Source: an uncultured Oscillospiraceae bacterium (GTDB lineage Bacteria; Bacillota; Clostridia; Oscillospirales; Oscillospiraceae). Taken from it: a stretch of 64,000 nucleotides of DNA. Below, in pieces: positions 18,127 to 25,867 of the stretch. The notes under the pieces are model-generated. The model had not been told where the DNA came from. It saw only the letters and a list, made by a program, of their open reading frames with translations, and did not search any database. The stretch covers positions 1 through 64,000 of the forward strand of contig CAMVMU010000004.1 in assembly GCA_947168655.1 (NCBI GenBank), read 5' to 3'. Numbering within the stretch: the stretch's first letter is position 1; every line of letters begins with the position of its first letter. The position numbers were made by a program, and so were the translations under genes.

Positions 18127-19998
18127 ATGTCCGATCATTTTATCTTTGACCCCCGCGACGAACGTTATAAATCCCCCTTTGGGGCTGTTGTATGCGGCCA
18201 AAGCGTGCGCTTTACGCTGCGCCCTCTGTCCGGTGAGGGCTTCGTTGCCTGCTGCCTTGTGGCCAACTGCGAGTTTGCCGAAGAAACACGGACCTGTGAC
18301 CTGCACGATGAGGGCGGCCACGGCGACCTGTTTTCCGGCGTCTTTGCTGCCCCAGACCAACCCGAGCTGGTGTGGTACGCCTTCCGCTTTACCCGTGCCG
18401 ACGGCTCAACCGTCTATTTCGGCCGGGGAGGCTACTGCGACTTTGAACGCCTGCAGCGCTGGCAGCTGACGGTTTATGACGGCAAATTTGAGACGCCCCA
18501 ATGGTTTGGCCGCGGCGTGACTTACCAGATTTTCCCAGATCGGTTTTGCCGCCTCTCCGTGCCTGATCCCACCGGCATGGTGGGGGATCGCATCGTGCAC
18601 CAGGATTGGAACGAGCAGCCTGTCTATCGTCCCGATGAAAACGGACAGATCACCAATCGGGATTTCTTTGGCGGAAGCCTGCAGGGAATCATTTCCAAGT
18701 TGGACTATCTGGCAAATTTGTCTGTTACCACGCTATATCTTTGCCCTATCTTTGAGGCCGACTCCAACCACCGCTACAATACGGCGGATTATATGGCCAT
18801 TGACCCCATGCTTGGAACAGAAGAGGATTTTATCACACTGTGCCGGGAGGCTCACAATCGCGGCATGCGGGTGATGCTGGACGGCGTATTCAATCATACC
18901 GGCTCCAACAGCCGCTACTTCAACGCGCAGGGTTACTATCCTCAACTGGGAGCGGCTCAGAGCACGGCGTCCATCTACTATCCCTGGTACACCTTTCACC
19001 AGTGGCCCCATGAGTACGACGCCTGGTGGGGGGTACAGACGCTGCCCGCCGTAAATGAGAGCAACCCAGATTATCGTCAATTTATCATTTCCGGCGAGGA
19101 TAGTGTGATCCGCCATTGGATGCGTCGGGGTGCCGACGCCTGGCGGCTGGACGTGGCCGATGAACTGCCCGATGACTTTATTGCCGAGATCCGCCAAACC
19201 ATGTCGGAGGAAAACCCTGACAGCTTCCTGTTGGGCGAGGTCTGGGAGGACGGCAGCAACAAGGTGGCCTATTCCCGCCGGCGCCGCTATCTGCTGGGCG
19301 GTGAAACCAACGGCCTCATGAACTACCCTTTCCGCAGCGCGGCGCTGAATTGGGTCACCGGCGGCGATGCCGCCGATTTCCGGGACGCCATGGAAACGCT
19401 GCGTGAAAACTATCCTCCCGCCGCCTTCTATTCTGCGCTGAATATCCTGGGGACCCACGACACGGTGCGTGTCCTGACGCTGTTGGGCGTCGCGCAGGGC
19501 GCCGAGACGGATACCAAAGGCCAGCGGGCATCCTACCGTCTCGGCCCAGCCGAGCGCATCCGCGGTACTATGCGCCTGCGTCTGGCGGTCTTGTTGCTCT
19601 ATGCCTTTCCCGGCTCGCCTACGATATATTACGGAGATGAAGCCGGCATGGAGGGTTTTGAGGACCCGCTGAACCGGGGGACTTACCCCTGGGGCAGTGA
19701 GGATAGCACCATTCTGAAGTATTACCGCAGGCTGGGTGTTCTTCGAAAGGAGCGGATCTCCCTGCAGCGCGGCGCAATTTCCTACCTCTACGCAAAGGGC
19801 GGCGGCCTGGTCTTTCGCCGGGAGATCGACGATGAGCAGACGCTGATTGTCCTCAACGCAGGAGAGGATCCCCTGGAGCTGATGCTGCCGTGGCCCGGGA
19901 CTATGGCTGCCGATGCGCTGACCGGACAACAGTTCTTTGTCCGGGACGAGATGCTGCACCTGTCCGTGCCGCCTATTTCCGGATTGCTGCTTGTCTGA
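18127..19998 (+). CDS. GH13 alpha-amylase family enzyme, neopullulanase/cyclomaltodextrinase-like
   Basis: The 623-residue protein has no signal peptide and should be cytosolic. An N-terminal beta domain of about 130 residues (CBM34-like) precedes the barrel, which begins at GRGVTYQIFPDRF. The four GH13 regions are present: DGVFNHTG, GADAWRLDVADEL (nucleophile Asp), LLGEVWED (acid Glu), and LGTHDTVR, with His-Asp as the stabiliser. The last differs from the usual NHD by Thr. A C-terminal beta domain follows. It would cut alpha-1,4 (and perhaps alpha-1,6) links in imported maltodextrins. It lies 9 bases after mrdA and ends in the terminator that contains parS. Confidence 0.92.
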   Translation: MSDHFIFDPRDERYKSPFGAVVCGQSVRFTLRPLSGEGFVACCLVANCEFAEETRTCDLHDEGGHGDLFSGVFAAPDQPELVWYAFRFTRADGSTVYFGRGGYCDFERLQRWQLTVYDGKFETPQWFGRGVTYQIFPDRFCRLSVPDPTGMVGDRIVHQDWNEQPVYRPDENGQITNRDFFGGSLQGIISKLDYLANLSVTTLYLCPIFEADSNHRYNTADYMAIDPMLGTEEDFITLCREAHNRGMRVMLDGVFNHTGSNSRYFNAQGYYPQLGAAQSTASIYYPWYTFHQWPHEYDAWWGVQTLPAVNESNPDYRQFIISGEDSVIRHWMRRGADAWRLDVADELPDDFIAEIRQTMSEENPDSFLLGEVWEDGSNKVAYSRRRRYLLGGETNGLMNYPFRSAALNWVTGGDAADFRDAMETLRENYPPAAFYSALNILGTHDTVRVLTLLGVAQGAETDTKGQRASYRLGPAERIRGTMRLRLAVLLLYAFPGSPTIYYGDEAGMEGFEDPLNRGTYPWGSEDSTILKYYRRLGVLRKERISLQRGAISYLYAKGGGLVFRREIDDEQTLIVLNAGEDPLELMLPWPGTMAADALTGQQFFVRDEMLHLSVPPISGLLLV

Positions 19999-20004
19999 TA
20001 TTTT

Positions 20005-20038
20005 CCCCTGTGTTTCACGTGAAACACAGGGGTTTTTT
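20005..20038 (+). terminator. Terminator of the GH13 gene, built from a parS palindrome
   Basis: CCCCTGTGTTTCAC and its exact reverse complement form a perfect 28-bp palindrome followed by TTTTTTCG. As RNA it makes a GC-clamped stem with a small loop and a U-tract, 7 bases after the amylase stop. Confidence 0.88.
20011..20026. other. parS: parS centromere site (perfect consensus)
   Basis: TGTTTCACGTGAAACA is identical to the 16-bp chromosomal parS consensus bound by ParB/Spo0J. It lies 112 bases upstream of parA and is the core of the terminator palindrome. Confidence 0.95.
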
Positions 20039-20059
20039 CGTCTTCGCCCAAATTTTCTA

Positions 20060-20087
20060 TTGATTGATCCCCAGTTTGTGATATACT
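20060..20087 (+). promoter_or_regulatory. Promoter for parA-parB
   Basis: TTGATT, a 16-base spacer and TATACT lie about 50 bases before the parA start and downstream of the parS-terminator. Confidence 0.55.
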
Positions 20088-20137
20088 GTATTTAACATGA
20101 GAGATTATACCAATTTGCGGGACAGGAGGAACTCGGC

Positions 20138-20893
20138 GTGGCCAAAATCGTAGCGATTGTCAATCAGAAAGGCGGCGTGGGAAAAACCACCACCTGCGTC
20201 AACCTGACCGCCGCGTTGAAGCAGGCCGGCAAGCGGGTACTGCTGTGCGATTTTGATCCCCAGGCCAACGCCACCTCCGGCATGGGGGTGGACAAGTCCG
20301 TGTCCAATGGCGTTTACGATGTGCTGATCAACGGAAAAGACGTACATACCGCCATTGTTTCCACCCGCTACGGCGACGTTCTGCCCTCCAGCAAAGCACT
20401 GGCCGGAGCCGGTATCGAGATGATTGAGATGGAGAACCGCCAATTCTTGTTGAAAAACGCGCTGGATCAGGTGCGCGGCGATTATGATTTCATTTTTATC
20501 GACTGCCCGCCTTCCCTGGAACTGCTGACCCTCAACGCGTTGTGCGCCGCAGACTCGCTGCTGGTGCCGGTACAGGGCGAATACTACGCTCTGGAGGGCC
20601 TCAGTGACCTGATGAACACCGTGCGCATCGTTCGCAGAGGCATGAATCCCAATTTGGGCATGGAAGGCGTGCTGCTGACCATGTTCGACGGGCGCACCAA
20701 TCTGGCCATCCAGGTAGCACAGGAGGTCAAGCGGTTTTTCCCGGGCAAGGTCTATTCTACCGTGGTACCCCGGAACGTCCGCCTCAGCGAGGCCCCCAGC
20801 CACGGTAAGCCCATCACGGCATACGACCGAACCTGCCGCGGCGCCGAGGCCTATACGGCGCTGGCAGCGGAGTTTTTAAAGAAGAATTCCTGA
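20138..20893 (+). CDS. parA: Chromosome partitioning ATPase ParA/Soj
   Basis: The 251-residue Walker-type ATPase has the deviant Walker A KGGVGKTTT at residues 10-18, DFDPQANATSG (A' motif), and FIDCPPSLELLT (Walker B). It binds the nucleoid non-specifically and, with ParB-parS, positions origins; Soj also regulates DnaA. GTG is the start codon, preceded by AGGAGGAACTCGGC. parB follows after 15 bases. Length and motifs are fully typical of the chromosomal (small) ParA type. Confidence 0.96.
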   Translation: MAKIVAIVNQKGGVGKTTTCVNLTAALKQAGKRVLLCDFDPQANATSGMGVDKSVSNGVYDVLINGKDVHTAIVSTRYGDVLPSSKALAGAGIEMIEMENRQFLLKNALDQVRGDYDFIFIDCPPSLELLTLNALCAADSLLVPVQGEYYALEGLSDLMNTVRIVRRGMNPNLGMEGVLLTMFDGRTNLAIQVAQEVKRFFPGKVYSTVVPRNVRLSEAPSHGKPITAYDRTCRGAEAYTALAAEFLKKNS

Positions 20894-20908
20894 GAGGAGT
20901 GATTTTTC

Positions 20909-21778
20909 GTGGCGAACAACTCCAAGGGACTCGGCAAGGGCCTTGGTGCCCTGCTGGGCGACAATTATATGGACGCACCCGAGGAAAAGGAACGTCTATA
21001 CCTCCCCATTTCCCAGGTGGAGAGCTGCTCGGCCCAGCCCCGAAAACAATTTGATCCGGATTCCCTGGCCGACCTGGCGGATTCCATCCGCCAGCACGGC
21101 ATTATTCAGCCACTGACGGTGCGAAAGCTGCAGTCCGGCTATTATCAGATCATCGCCGGCGAGCGTCGCTGGCGCGCCGCCCGTATGGCAGGGCTGAGCG
21201 AGGTCCCCGCCATCGTCATCGAAGCGGACGACCGAAAGGCTATGGAGCTGGCCATGATTGAAAACCTTCAGCGGGAGGATTTGAATCCCATGGAGGAAGC
21301 CGAGGGTTACCACACGCTGGTAAGCCAGTATGGCTTGACTCAGGAGCAGGCAGCCTCGCAGGTGGGCAAGTCCCGCAGTGCCGTGGCAAATGCTCTGCGC
21401 CTTCTGAATCTGACGCCGACTGTGCGCGCCATGGTGGAGGATGGCCGTCTCTCCGGCGGACATGCCCGGACGCTGCTTCCTCTACCCCCCGCCATGCAGG
21501 AAAGTGCAGCAGCCATTGTGCTGAAAAACAATCTGTCCGTCCGCCAGACCGAGCTATTGGTGAAGAAGCTCACCGCTCAGCAGCGGCCAAAAAGGTCCCC
21601 TGCCACCTCTATCACCGTCAACTACGCCGAAGAAGCCGCCCGGGAGCTCAGCAACCGCCTGGGCCGGGGCTGTAAGATCGTCGGAGGGCGAAAAAAAGGC
21701 CGCATCGAGCTGGAATACTACGATCTGGATGATCTGAACGGACTGATTGACGCCCTGTACACCATGAAGAAAAAATAA
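20909..21778 (+). CDS. parB: Chromosome partitioning protein ParB/Spo0J
   Basis: The 289-residue protein starts with KGLGKGLGALL, which in Spo0J stimulates ParA ATPase. It then has the CTP-binding domain (ISQVESCSAQPRKQFD, GERRWRAARMAG, ENLQREDLNPMEEAEGY) and the parS-reading HTH (LTQEQAASQVGKSRSAVANALRLLNL). The C-terminal dimerisation domain ends in YYDLDDLNGLIDALY. It loads on parS as a CTP-gated clamp and recruits SMC. GTG is the start, with GAGAGGAGTG upstream. One parS lies on either side of the parA-parB pair. Confidence 0.96.
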   Translation: MANNSKGLGKGLGALLGDNYMDAPEEKERLYLPISQVESCSAQPRKQFDPDSLADLADSIRQHGIIQPLTVRKLQSGYYQIIAGERRWRAARMAGLSEVPAIVIEADDRKAMELAMIENLQREDLNPMEEAEGYHTLVSQYGLTQEQAASQVGKSRSAVANALRLLNLTPTVRAMVEDGRLSGGHARTLLPLPPAMQESAAAIVLKNNLSVRQTELLVKKLTAQQRPKRSPATSITVNYAEEAARELSNRLGRGCKIVGGRKKGRIELEYYDLDDLNGLIDALYTMKKK

Positions 21779-21792
21779 TCGCTGCATTGCGG

Positions 21793-21808
21793 CGTTTCAC
21801 GTGAAACA
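21793..21808. other. parS: parS centromere site (one mismatch)
   Basis: CGTTTCACGTGAAACA matches the parS consensus at 15 of 16 positions (C for T at position 1). It sits in the gap between parB and serS, 19 bases before the serS start. Confidence 0.88.
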
Positions 21809-21827
21809 TCAAAGGAGAGAAAACCCT

Positions 21828-23150
21828 ATGCTTGACATCCGTTTTCTGCGGGAGAACCCCGAGCTGGTCAAAGAAAACATCCGTAAAAAATTCCAGAACA
21901 GCAAACTGCCCCTGGTGGACGAAGCCATCGCCCTGGACGCGGAGAAACGGTCCGCCATGGCCGAGACGGAAGCCTTGAAGGCTGAGCGCAACAGGCTCAG
22001 CAAGGCCAACGGTCCTCTGTACGGGCAGCTCAAAAAGTGCGCAGATGAGGCCAAAAAGGCCGAGATTCAGGCACAAATCGATGCAAATAATGCCGCCGTC
22101 AAGGCCAACGCTGATCGGATGGCACTGCTGGACGCCCGGATCGAGCAGGCCGGCGAGCAGCTGAACAAGATCATGATGGTCATCCCCCAGATGATCGACC
22201 CCAGCGTGCCCATCGGCCCGGACGACAGCTGCAACGTGGAGGTCCAGCGCTTCGGCGAGCCCAAGGTTCCCAACTTCGAGATCCCCTACCACACCGACAT
22301 CATGGAGCGCTTTGACGGCGTGGATATGGACGCCGCCGGCCGCGTCTCCGGCAACGGTTTTTACTACCTCATGGGCGACATCGCCCGGCTCCACAGCGCC
22401 GTAACCGCCTATGCCCGTGATTTCATGATCAACAAGGGCTTCACCTACTGCATTCCCCCCTTTATGATCCGCGGCAGCGTGGTCACCGGCGTCATGAGCT
22501 TTGCCGAGATGGACGCCATGATGTATAAAATCGAGGGCGAGGACCTCTACCTGATCGGCACCAGCGAGCACTCCATGATCGGCAAGTTCATCGACCAGAT
22601 TATTCCGGAGGACAAGCTGCCCCAGACCCTCACCTCCTACTCTCCCTGCTTCCGCAAGGAGAAGGGTGCCCACGGCATTGAGGAGCGCGGCGTATACCGT
22701 ATCCATCAGTTTGAGAAGCAGGAGATGGTGGTTGTGTGCCGGCCCGAGGACAGCATGAAGTGGTACGAGCAGATGTGGCGCTACAGCGTAGAGCTGTTCC
22801 GCTCCCTGGACATCCCCGTGCGCCAGCTGGAGTGCTGCTCCGGCGACCTGGCGGACCTGAAGGTCAAGTCCTGCGACATCGAGGCCTGGTCCCCCCGCCA
22901 GCAGAAGTACTTTGAGGTCTGCTCCTGCTCCAATCTGGGCGACGCCCAGGCCCGCCGTCTGAAGATCCGCGTCAAGGGCGCAGACGGCAAGATGTATCTG
23001 CCCCACACCCTCAACAACACCGTGGTGGCGCCGCCCCGCATGCTTATTGCCTTCCTGGAGAACAACCTCCAGGCCGACGGCTCCGTGCTGATCCCCGCCG
23101 CTCTGCGGCCTTATATGGGCGGATGCGAGCGTCTGATCCCCAAGCATTAA
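21828..23150 (+). CDS. serS: Serine--tRNA ligase
   Basis: SerRS charges tRNA-Ser. The 440-residue protein has an N-terminal antiparallel coiled-coil arm (about 30-110) that grips the tRNA long arm, followed by the class II catalytic core. GTSEHSM is the serine-binding TxE loop, [27 protein letters not shown] contains motif 2, and [13 protein letters not shown] is motif 3. The wording of motif 2 and the TSEHSM loop differ from the best-known bacterial SerRS (TAEVP, CFRSEAG), suggesting the clade recalled from several Clostridia. The ATG at 21828 follows AAAGGAG; the ORF-track start is nine codons early and inside parS. Confidence 0.95.
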   Translation: MLDIRFLRENPELVKENIRKKFQNSKLPLVDEAIALDAEKRSAMAETEALKAERNRLSKANGPLYGQLKKCADEAKKAEIQAQIDANNAAVKANADRMALLDARIEQAGEQLNKIMMVIPQMIDPSVPIGPDDSCNVEVQRFGEPKVPNFEIPYHTDIMERFDGVDMDAAGRVSGNGFYYLMGDIARLHSAVTAYARDFMINKGFTYCIPPFMIRGSVVTGVMSFAEMDAMMYKIEGEDLYLIGTSEHSMIGKFIDQIIPEDKLPQTLTSYSPCFRKEKGAHGIEERGVYRIHQFEKQEMVVVCRPEDSMKWYEQMWRYSVELFRSLDIPVRQLECCSGDLADLKVKSCDIEAWSPRQQKYFEVCSCSNLGDAQARRLKIRVKGADGKMYLPHTLNNTVVAPPRMLIAFLENNLQADGSVLIPAALRPYMGGCERLIPKH

Positions 23151-23208
23151 CTACTTTGGGTATTATTCTTGTAATAATATACATTTTGTAATTAACAGGA
23201 GGTACATT

Positions 23209-23631
23209 ATGAAGAAGCTCGGAAAGGAACTCAAGGAATTCATCATGCGCGGCAACGTGGTGGACCTGGCCGTCGGCGTTGTGATCGGCGGCGCGTTCGG
23301 CGCCATCACCACCTCTCTGGTCAACGATATCATCATGCCTTTCGTCTCCCTCATCACCGGCGGCGTGGACTTCACCCAGTGGAAGTGGATCCTGAAGGCC
23401 GGCGAACTGAACGAAGCGGGCGAGCTGGTAGGCCAGGTGTCTGTGAACTACGGCAACCTGATCTCCGTGATCTTGAACTTCCTCATCATCGCGGTGGTGC
23501 TGTTCTGCGTGGTCAAAGGCATCAACAAGCTGAAGAAGCCCGAGGAACCCGCCCCCGAACCCGCCCCCGCCGGCCCCACCACTGAGGAGCTGCTGGGCGA
23601 GATCCGCGACCTGCTGAAGGAAGGCAAGTAA
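23209..23631 (+). CDS. mscL: Large-conductance mechanosensitive channel MscL
   Basis: MscL is the pentameric emergency-release channel. This 140-residue protein has the N-terminal amphipathic helix ([11 protein letters not shown]), TM1 ([24 protein letters not shown], including the pore constriction), a periplasmic-side loop, and TM2 ([24 protein letters not shown]). A proline-rich linker ([11 protein letters not shown]) leads to the C-terminal helix [27 protein letters not shown] precedes the ATG. Its stop overlaps the rsmG start by one base. A short AT-rich gap of 58 bases separates it from serS. Confidence 0.96.
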   Translation: MKKLGKELKEFIMRGNVVDLAVGVVIGGAFGAITTSLVNDIIMPFVSLITGGVDFTQWKWILKAGELNEAGELVGQVSVNYGNLISVILNFLIIAVVLFCVVKGINKLKKPEEPAPEPAPAGPTTEELLGEIRDLLKEGK

Positions 23632-24329
23632 TGCTCCACATCCTCACCGAGGGGCTGGCGCAGATGGGTCTGCCCGCCGGCGCCGCCCCCCGGCTGGCGG
23701 AATTTGCCGGGGCGGTGCTGGAAAAAAACAAGGTCATGAACCTGACGGCCATCACCGACCCCGCCGATTTTGCCGCACTGCACCTGCTGGACTCCGCCGT
23801 TTTGCTGACCATCGCCGATTTTCGGGGCAAAACCGTGGTGGACGTGGGCACCGGCGCCGGCTTTCCCGGTATGCCCCTGCGGATCCTGGAGCCGGACTTT
23901 GACCTGACACTGCTGGACAGTCTGGGCAAACGGATCGCCTTTTTGCAGGACACCTGCGCCCAAATGGGACTGCAGCGTGTGGAGGCCATCCACGCCCGTG
24001 CGGAGGAATTCGCCGCAGATCACCGGGAACAGTACGATATCGCCACGTCCCGCGCCGTGGCGGCGCTGAACGTGCTGTGCGAGCTGGCCTTGCCCCTCGT
24101 CCGTGTGGGCGGCTGCTTCCTGGCCATGAAATCCGTGGACTCCGACGAGGAGATCGCCGCCGCCCGGGGTGCCATCGGTCAGTTGGGTGGGCGGATCCGG
24201 GAGATCCGGGACTACGCCATCCCCGGCACCGGCGTGCGCCACCGGGTCGTCATCATCCACAAGCTGCGGCCCACGCCGCAGGCGTATCCCCGCGCTTTCG
24301 CAAAGATCAAGAAAAATCCGCTGATGTAA
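23631..24329 (+). CDS. rsmG: 16S rRNA (guanine(527)-N7)-methyltransferase
   Basis: RsmG (GidB) methylates G527 of 16S rRNA. The 232-residue Rossmann methyltransferase shows the SAM-binding motif VVDVGTGAGFPGMPLRI near residue 65-80, the LLDSLGKRIAFLQ segment that follows the second strand, and ATSRAVAALNVL near residue 140. It starts on the last base of the mscL stop, so translation is coupled. In many Firmicutes rsmG lies between mnmG and noc/parA; here it follows mscL, downstream of parB-serS. Confidence 0.94.
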   Translation: MLHILTEGLAQMGLPAGAAPRLAEFAGAVLEKNKVMNLTAITDPADFAALHLLDSAVLLTIADFRGKTVVDVGTGAGFPGMPLRILEPDFDLTLLDSLGKRIAFLQDTCAQMGLQRVEAIHARAEEFAADHREQYDIATSRAVAALNVLCELALPLVRVGGCFLAMKSVDSDEEIAAARGAIGQLGGRIREIRDYAIPGTGVRHRVVIIHKLRPTPQAYPRAFAKIKKNPLM

Positions 24330-24343
24330 AAACGAGGTACATT

Positions 24344-25081
24344 ATGGGTAAAATTATCGCAGTCGTATCCGGCAAGGGAGGCACCGGCAAGACCTCCTTT
24401 ACCGCCAACACCGGTCTGGCGCTGGCGGCGTTGGGCTATCGCGTGCTGTGCCTGGACTGCGACGTTACCCTGCGGAACCTGGATCTGGTGCTGGGCCTCA
24501 GCGACAGCGCTGTGATGGATTTCTCCGATGTGCTGGAGGGCCGCTGCACTCTTTCCGAGGCAGTGGTCAGCCATCGGAAATATCCCAGGCTGGACCTGCT
24601 GGCCGCACCGGTCACCGACGGACGTCCGCCATATACCCCCCGTCAGATGGGGGAGCTGTTCCGCAAGATCCGCGCCGCCTATGATTACTGTCTGGTGGAT
24701 GCCCCGGCCGGACTAGGACTTGGCTTCCATCTGGCCACTGACTATGCTGACAGCGCCGTGGTGGTGACTACCACGGACCAGTCCGCCCTGCGGGACGCCC
24801 AGCGCACCGTTATGGAGTTGAGCCGATTCCCTGCCGGCGCCGTCCATCTGGTGGTAGGACGTGTGCAGCGCCGTATGCTTCGCGCGCTTCACACCACCAT
24901 TGACGACGCCATTGACTCCGCCGGATTGCCTCTTTTGGGGGTCATTCCGGAGGATCGCGATCTTGCCCTTGCCATGAACAAGGGCATTCCCCTGCGGGAG
25001 ATCAGCGATTATGCCGCCCGCGCCTACGATAACATCGCCAAACGCATCGCGGGACGCCGTGTCCCGCTGATGAGGATATAA
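24344..25081 (+). CDS. minD: MinD-like septum-site ATPase
   Basis: The 245-residue ParA/MinD-type ATPase has Walker A SGKGGTGKTS (residues 9-18), LDCDVTLRNLDLVLGL (switch I region) and CLVDAPAGLG (Walker B). It is nearer to MinD than to ParA because of the RNLDLVLG stretch and the closing VIPEDRDLALAMNKGIPL segment. The C-terminal NIAKRIAGRRVPLMRI is short and could act as an amphipathic membrane anchor, but this is weak. The ORF-track start is 89 codons early, inside rsmG. mgsA follows, echoing the min-mgsA grouping of Clostridia, yet minC and minE are not in the window. Confidence 0.82.
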   Translation: MGKIIAVVSGKGGTGKTSFTANTGLALAALGYRVLCLDCDVTLRNLDLVLGLSDSAVMDFSDVLEGRCTLSEAVVSHRKYPRLDLLAAPVTDGRPPYTPRQMGELFRKIRAAYDYCLVDAPAGLGLGFHLATDYADSAVVVTTTDQSALRDAQRTVMELSRFPAGAVHLVVGRVQRRMLRALHTTIDDAIDSAGLPLLGVIPEDRDLALAMNKGIPLREISDYAARAYDNIAKRIAGRRVPLMRI

Positions 25082-25111
25082 CGTGAATACTTTGAAAGGA
25101 GGCGTTCTTCT

Positions 25112-25528
25112 GTGAATATCGCCATCATTGCCCACGACAACAAAAAAGAGCTGATGGTCCAGTTCTGCACGGCTTACTGCGGCATTCTGGCCCATCACAC
25201 CATCTGCGCCACGGCCACCACCGGCCAGCAGATCGCCGAGGCCACCGGTCTCACCATCCACCGCTTCCTGTCCTTCCGCCACGGCGGCGGCCAGCAGATC
25301 GCCGCCCGCATCGCCTATAACGAAATCGACATGGTGCTGTGCTTCAACGACCCCAATACCAAGGGAATACACGAGGACGTGCTGTATATCGCCCGCCTCT
25401 GCGACCAGAACAATGTGCCCTTTGCCAGCAACGTGGCCACTGCCGAGATGCTGGTTTTGGGTCTTGCCCGGGGCGATCTGGATTGGCGCGACATTGTCAA
25501 TCCCAAGACCAAGCCCTTTACTGCTTGA
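25112..25528 (+). CDS. mgsA: Methylglyoxal synthase-like protein lacking the catalytic aspartate
   Basis: The 138-residue protein follows the MgsA fold from end to end: IAHDNKK (Asp9), the phosphate-loop ATATTG, FNDP (Asp of the FWDP motif) and SNVATAEMLV. MgsA turns dihydroxyacetone phosphate into methylglyoxal. In E. coli the catalytic base Asp71 lies in SGPMGGDQQ. Here the segment reads SFRHGGGQQ, so Gly60 replaces that aspartate and the preceding Gly-Pro is also changed. The protein may be inactive, or may have another role. GTG is the start, with AAAGGAGGCG upstream. The -35 box of the hisS promoter overlaps its stop codon. Confidence 0.8.
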   Translation: MNIAIIAHDNKKELMVQFCTAYCGILAHHTICATATTGQQIAEATGLTIHRFLSFRHGGGQQIAARIAYNEIDMVLCFNDPNTKGIHEDVLYIARLCDQNNVPFASNVATAEMLVLGLARGDLDWRDIVNPKTKPFTA

Positions 25529-25553
25529 CTTTTTGGGAAAATCTGCATACAAT
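25525..25553 (+). promoter_or_regulatory. Promoter of the hisS-aspS T-box leader
   Basis: TTGACT, a 17-base spacer and TACAAT. The TGA stop of mgsA lies inside the -35 hexamer. Confidence 0.75.
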
Positions 25554-25559
25554 AAACAT

Positions 25560-25809
25560 TCAGAAACGATCCGCGAGGACGGGACAGGAGTAGCTCCGCA
25601 CCACCGCACACAGAGAGGCGCGCCCTTGGCTGCAAGCGCGCTGCGGAAACGGAGGGAAGACAGTCCCCGAGCGGGGGTGGCAACACCCACGGCACGCTCC
25701 CCGTACCCATGGAGCGCGAAAGGGTCCGCCCCGGCGGACTGAATTTGGGTGGCACCACGAAGCGTAAGTCCTGCGCTCTCGTCCCAAACGGGGGACGGGA
25801 GCGTTTTTT
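25560..25809 (+). promoter_or_regulatory. T-box riboswitch upstream of hisS-aspS, predicted to read tRNA-Asp
   Basis: The 250-base leader contains a Stem I region with GGAGTAG and AGAGAG-type elements. The specifier context GGGAA-GAC-AG puts an Asp codon at 25659-25661. The conserved T-box TGGGTGGCACCACG lies at 25746-25759, and an intrinsic terminator at 25774-25809 (CGCTCTCGTCCC / GGGGACGGGAGCG, then TTTTTT). The variable base of the T-box is C (25753), which pairs with discriminator G73. G73 is found in tRNA-Asp but not in tRNA-His, so specifier and discriminator agree. Uncharged tRNA-Asp should let transcription continue into hisS and aspS. Confidence 0.88.
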
Positions 25810-25813
25810 CTAT

Positions 25814-25827
25814 ATTCCCCGGGAAAT
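25814..25827. promoter_or_regulatory. Candidate Noc-binding site
   Basis: ATTCCCCGGGAAAT differs at one position from the B. subtilis Noc-binding consensus ATTTCCCGGGAAAT. It lies between the T-box terminator and hisS. A Noc homologue is encoded at 8084-8899. Confidence 0.45.
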
Positions 25828-25867
25828 CGGCCTCATTTGCGGTCAATAACAAGAAGGAGATAAACCC

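Noticed and set aside
16114-18360. 748-aa ORF on the minus strand
   Set aside because: It lies opposite mrdA, whose active-site motifs are intact; the minus frame has no recognisable domain.
20105-20803. 232-aa ORF on the minus strand opposite parA
   Set aside because: Shadow of parA with no family motif.
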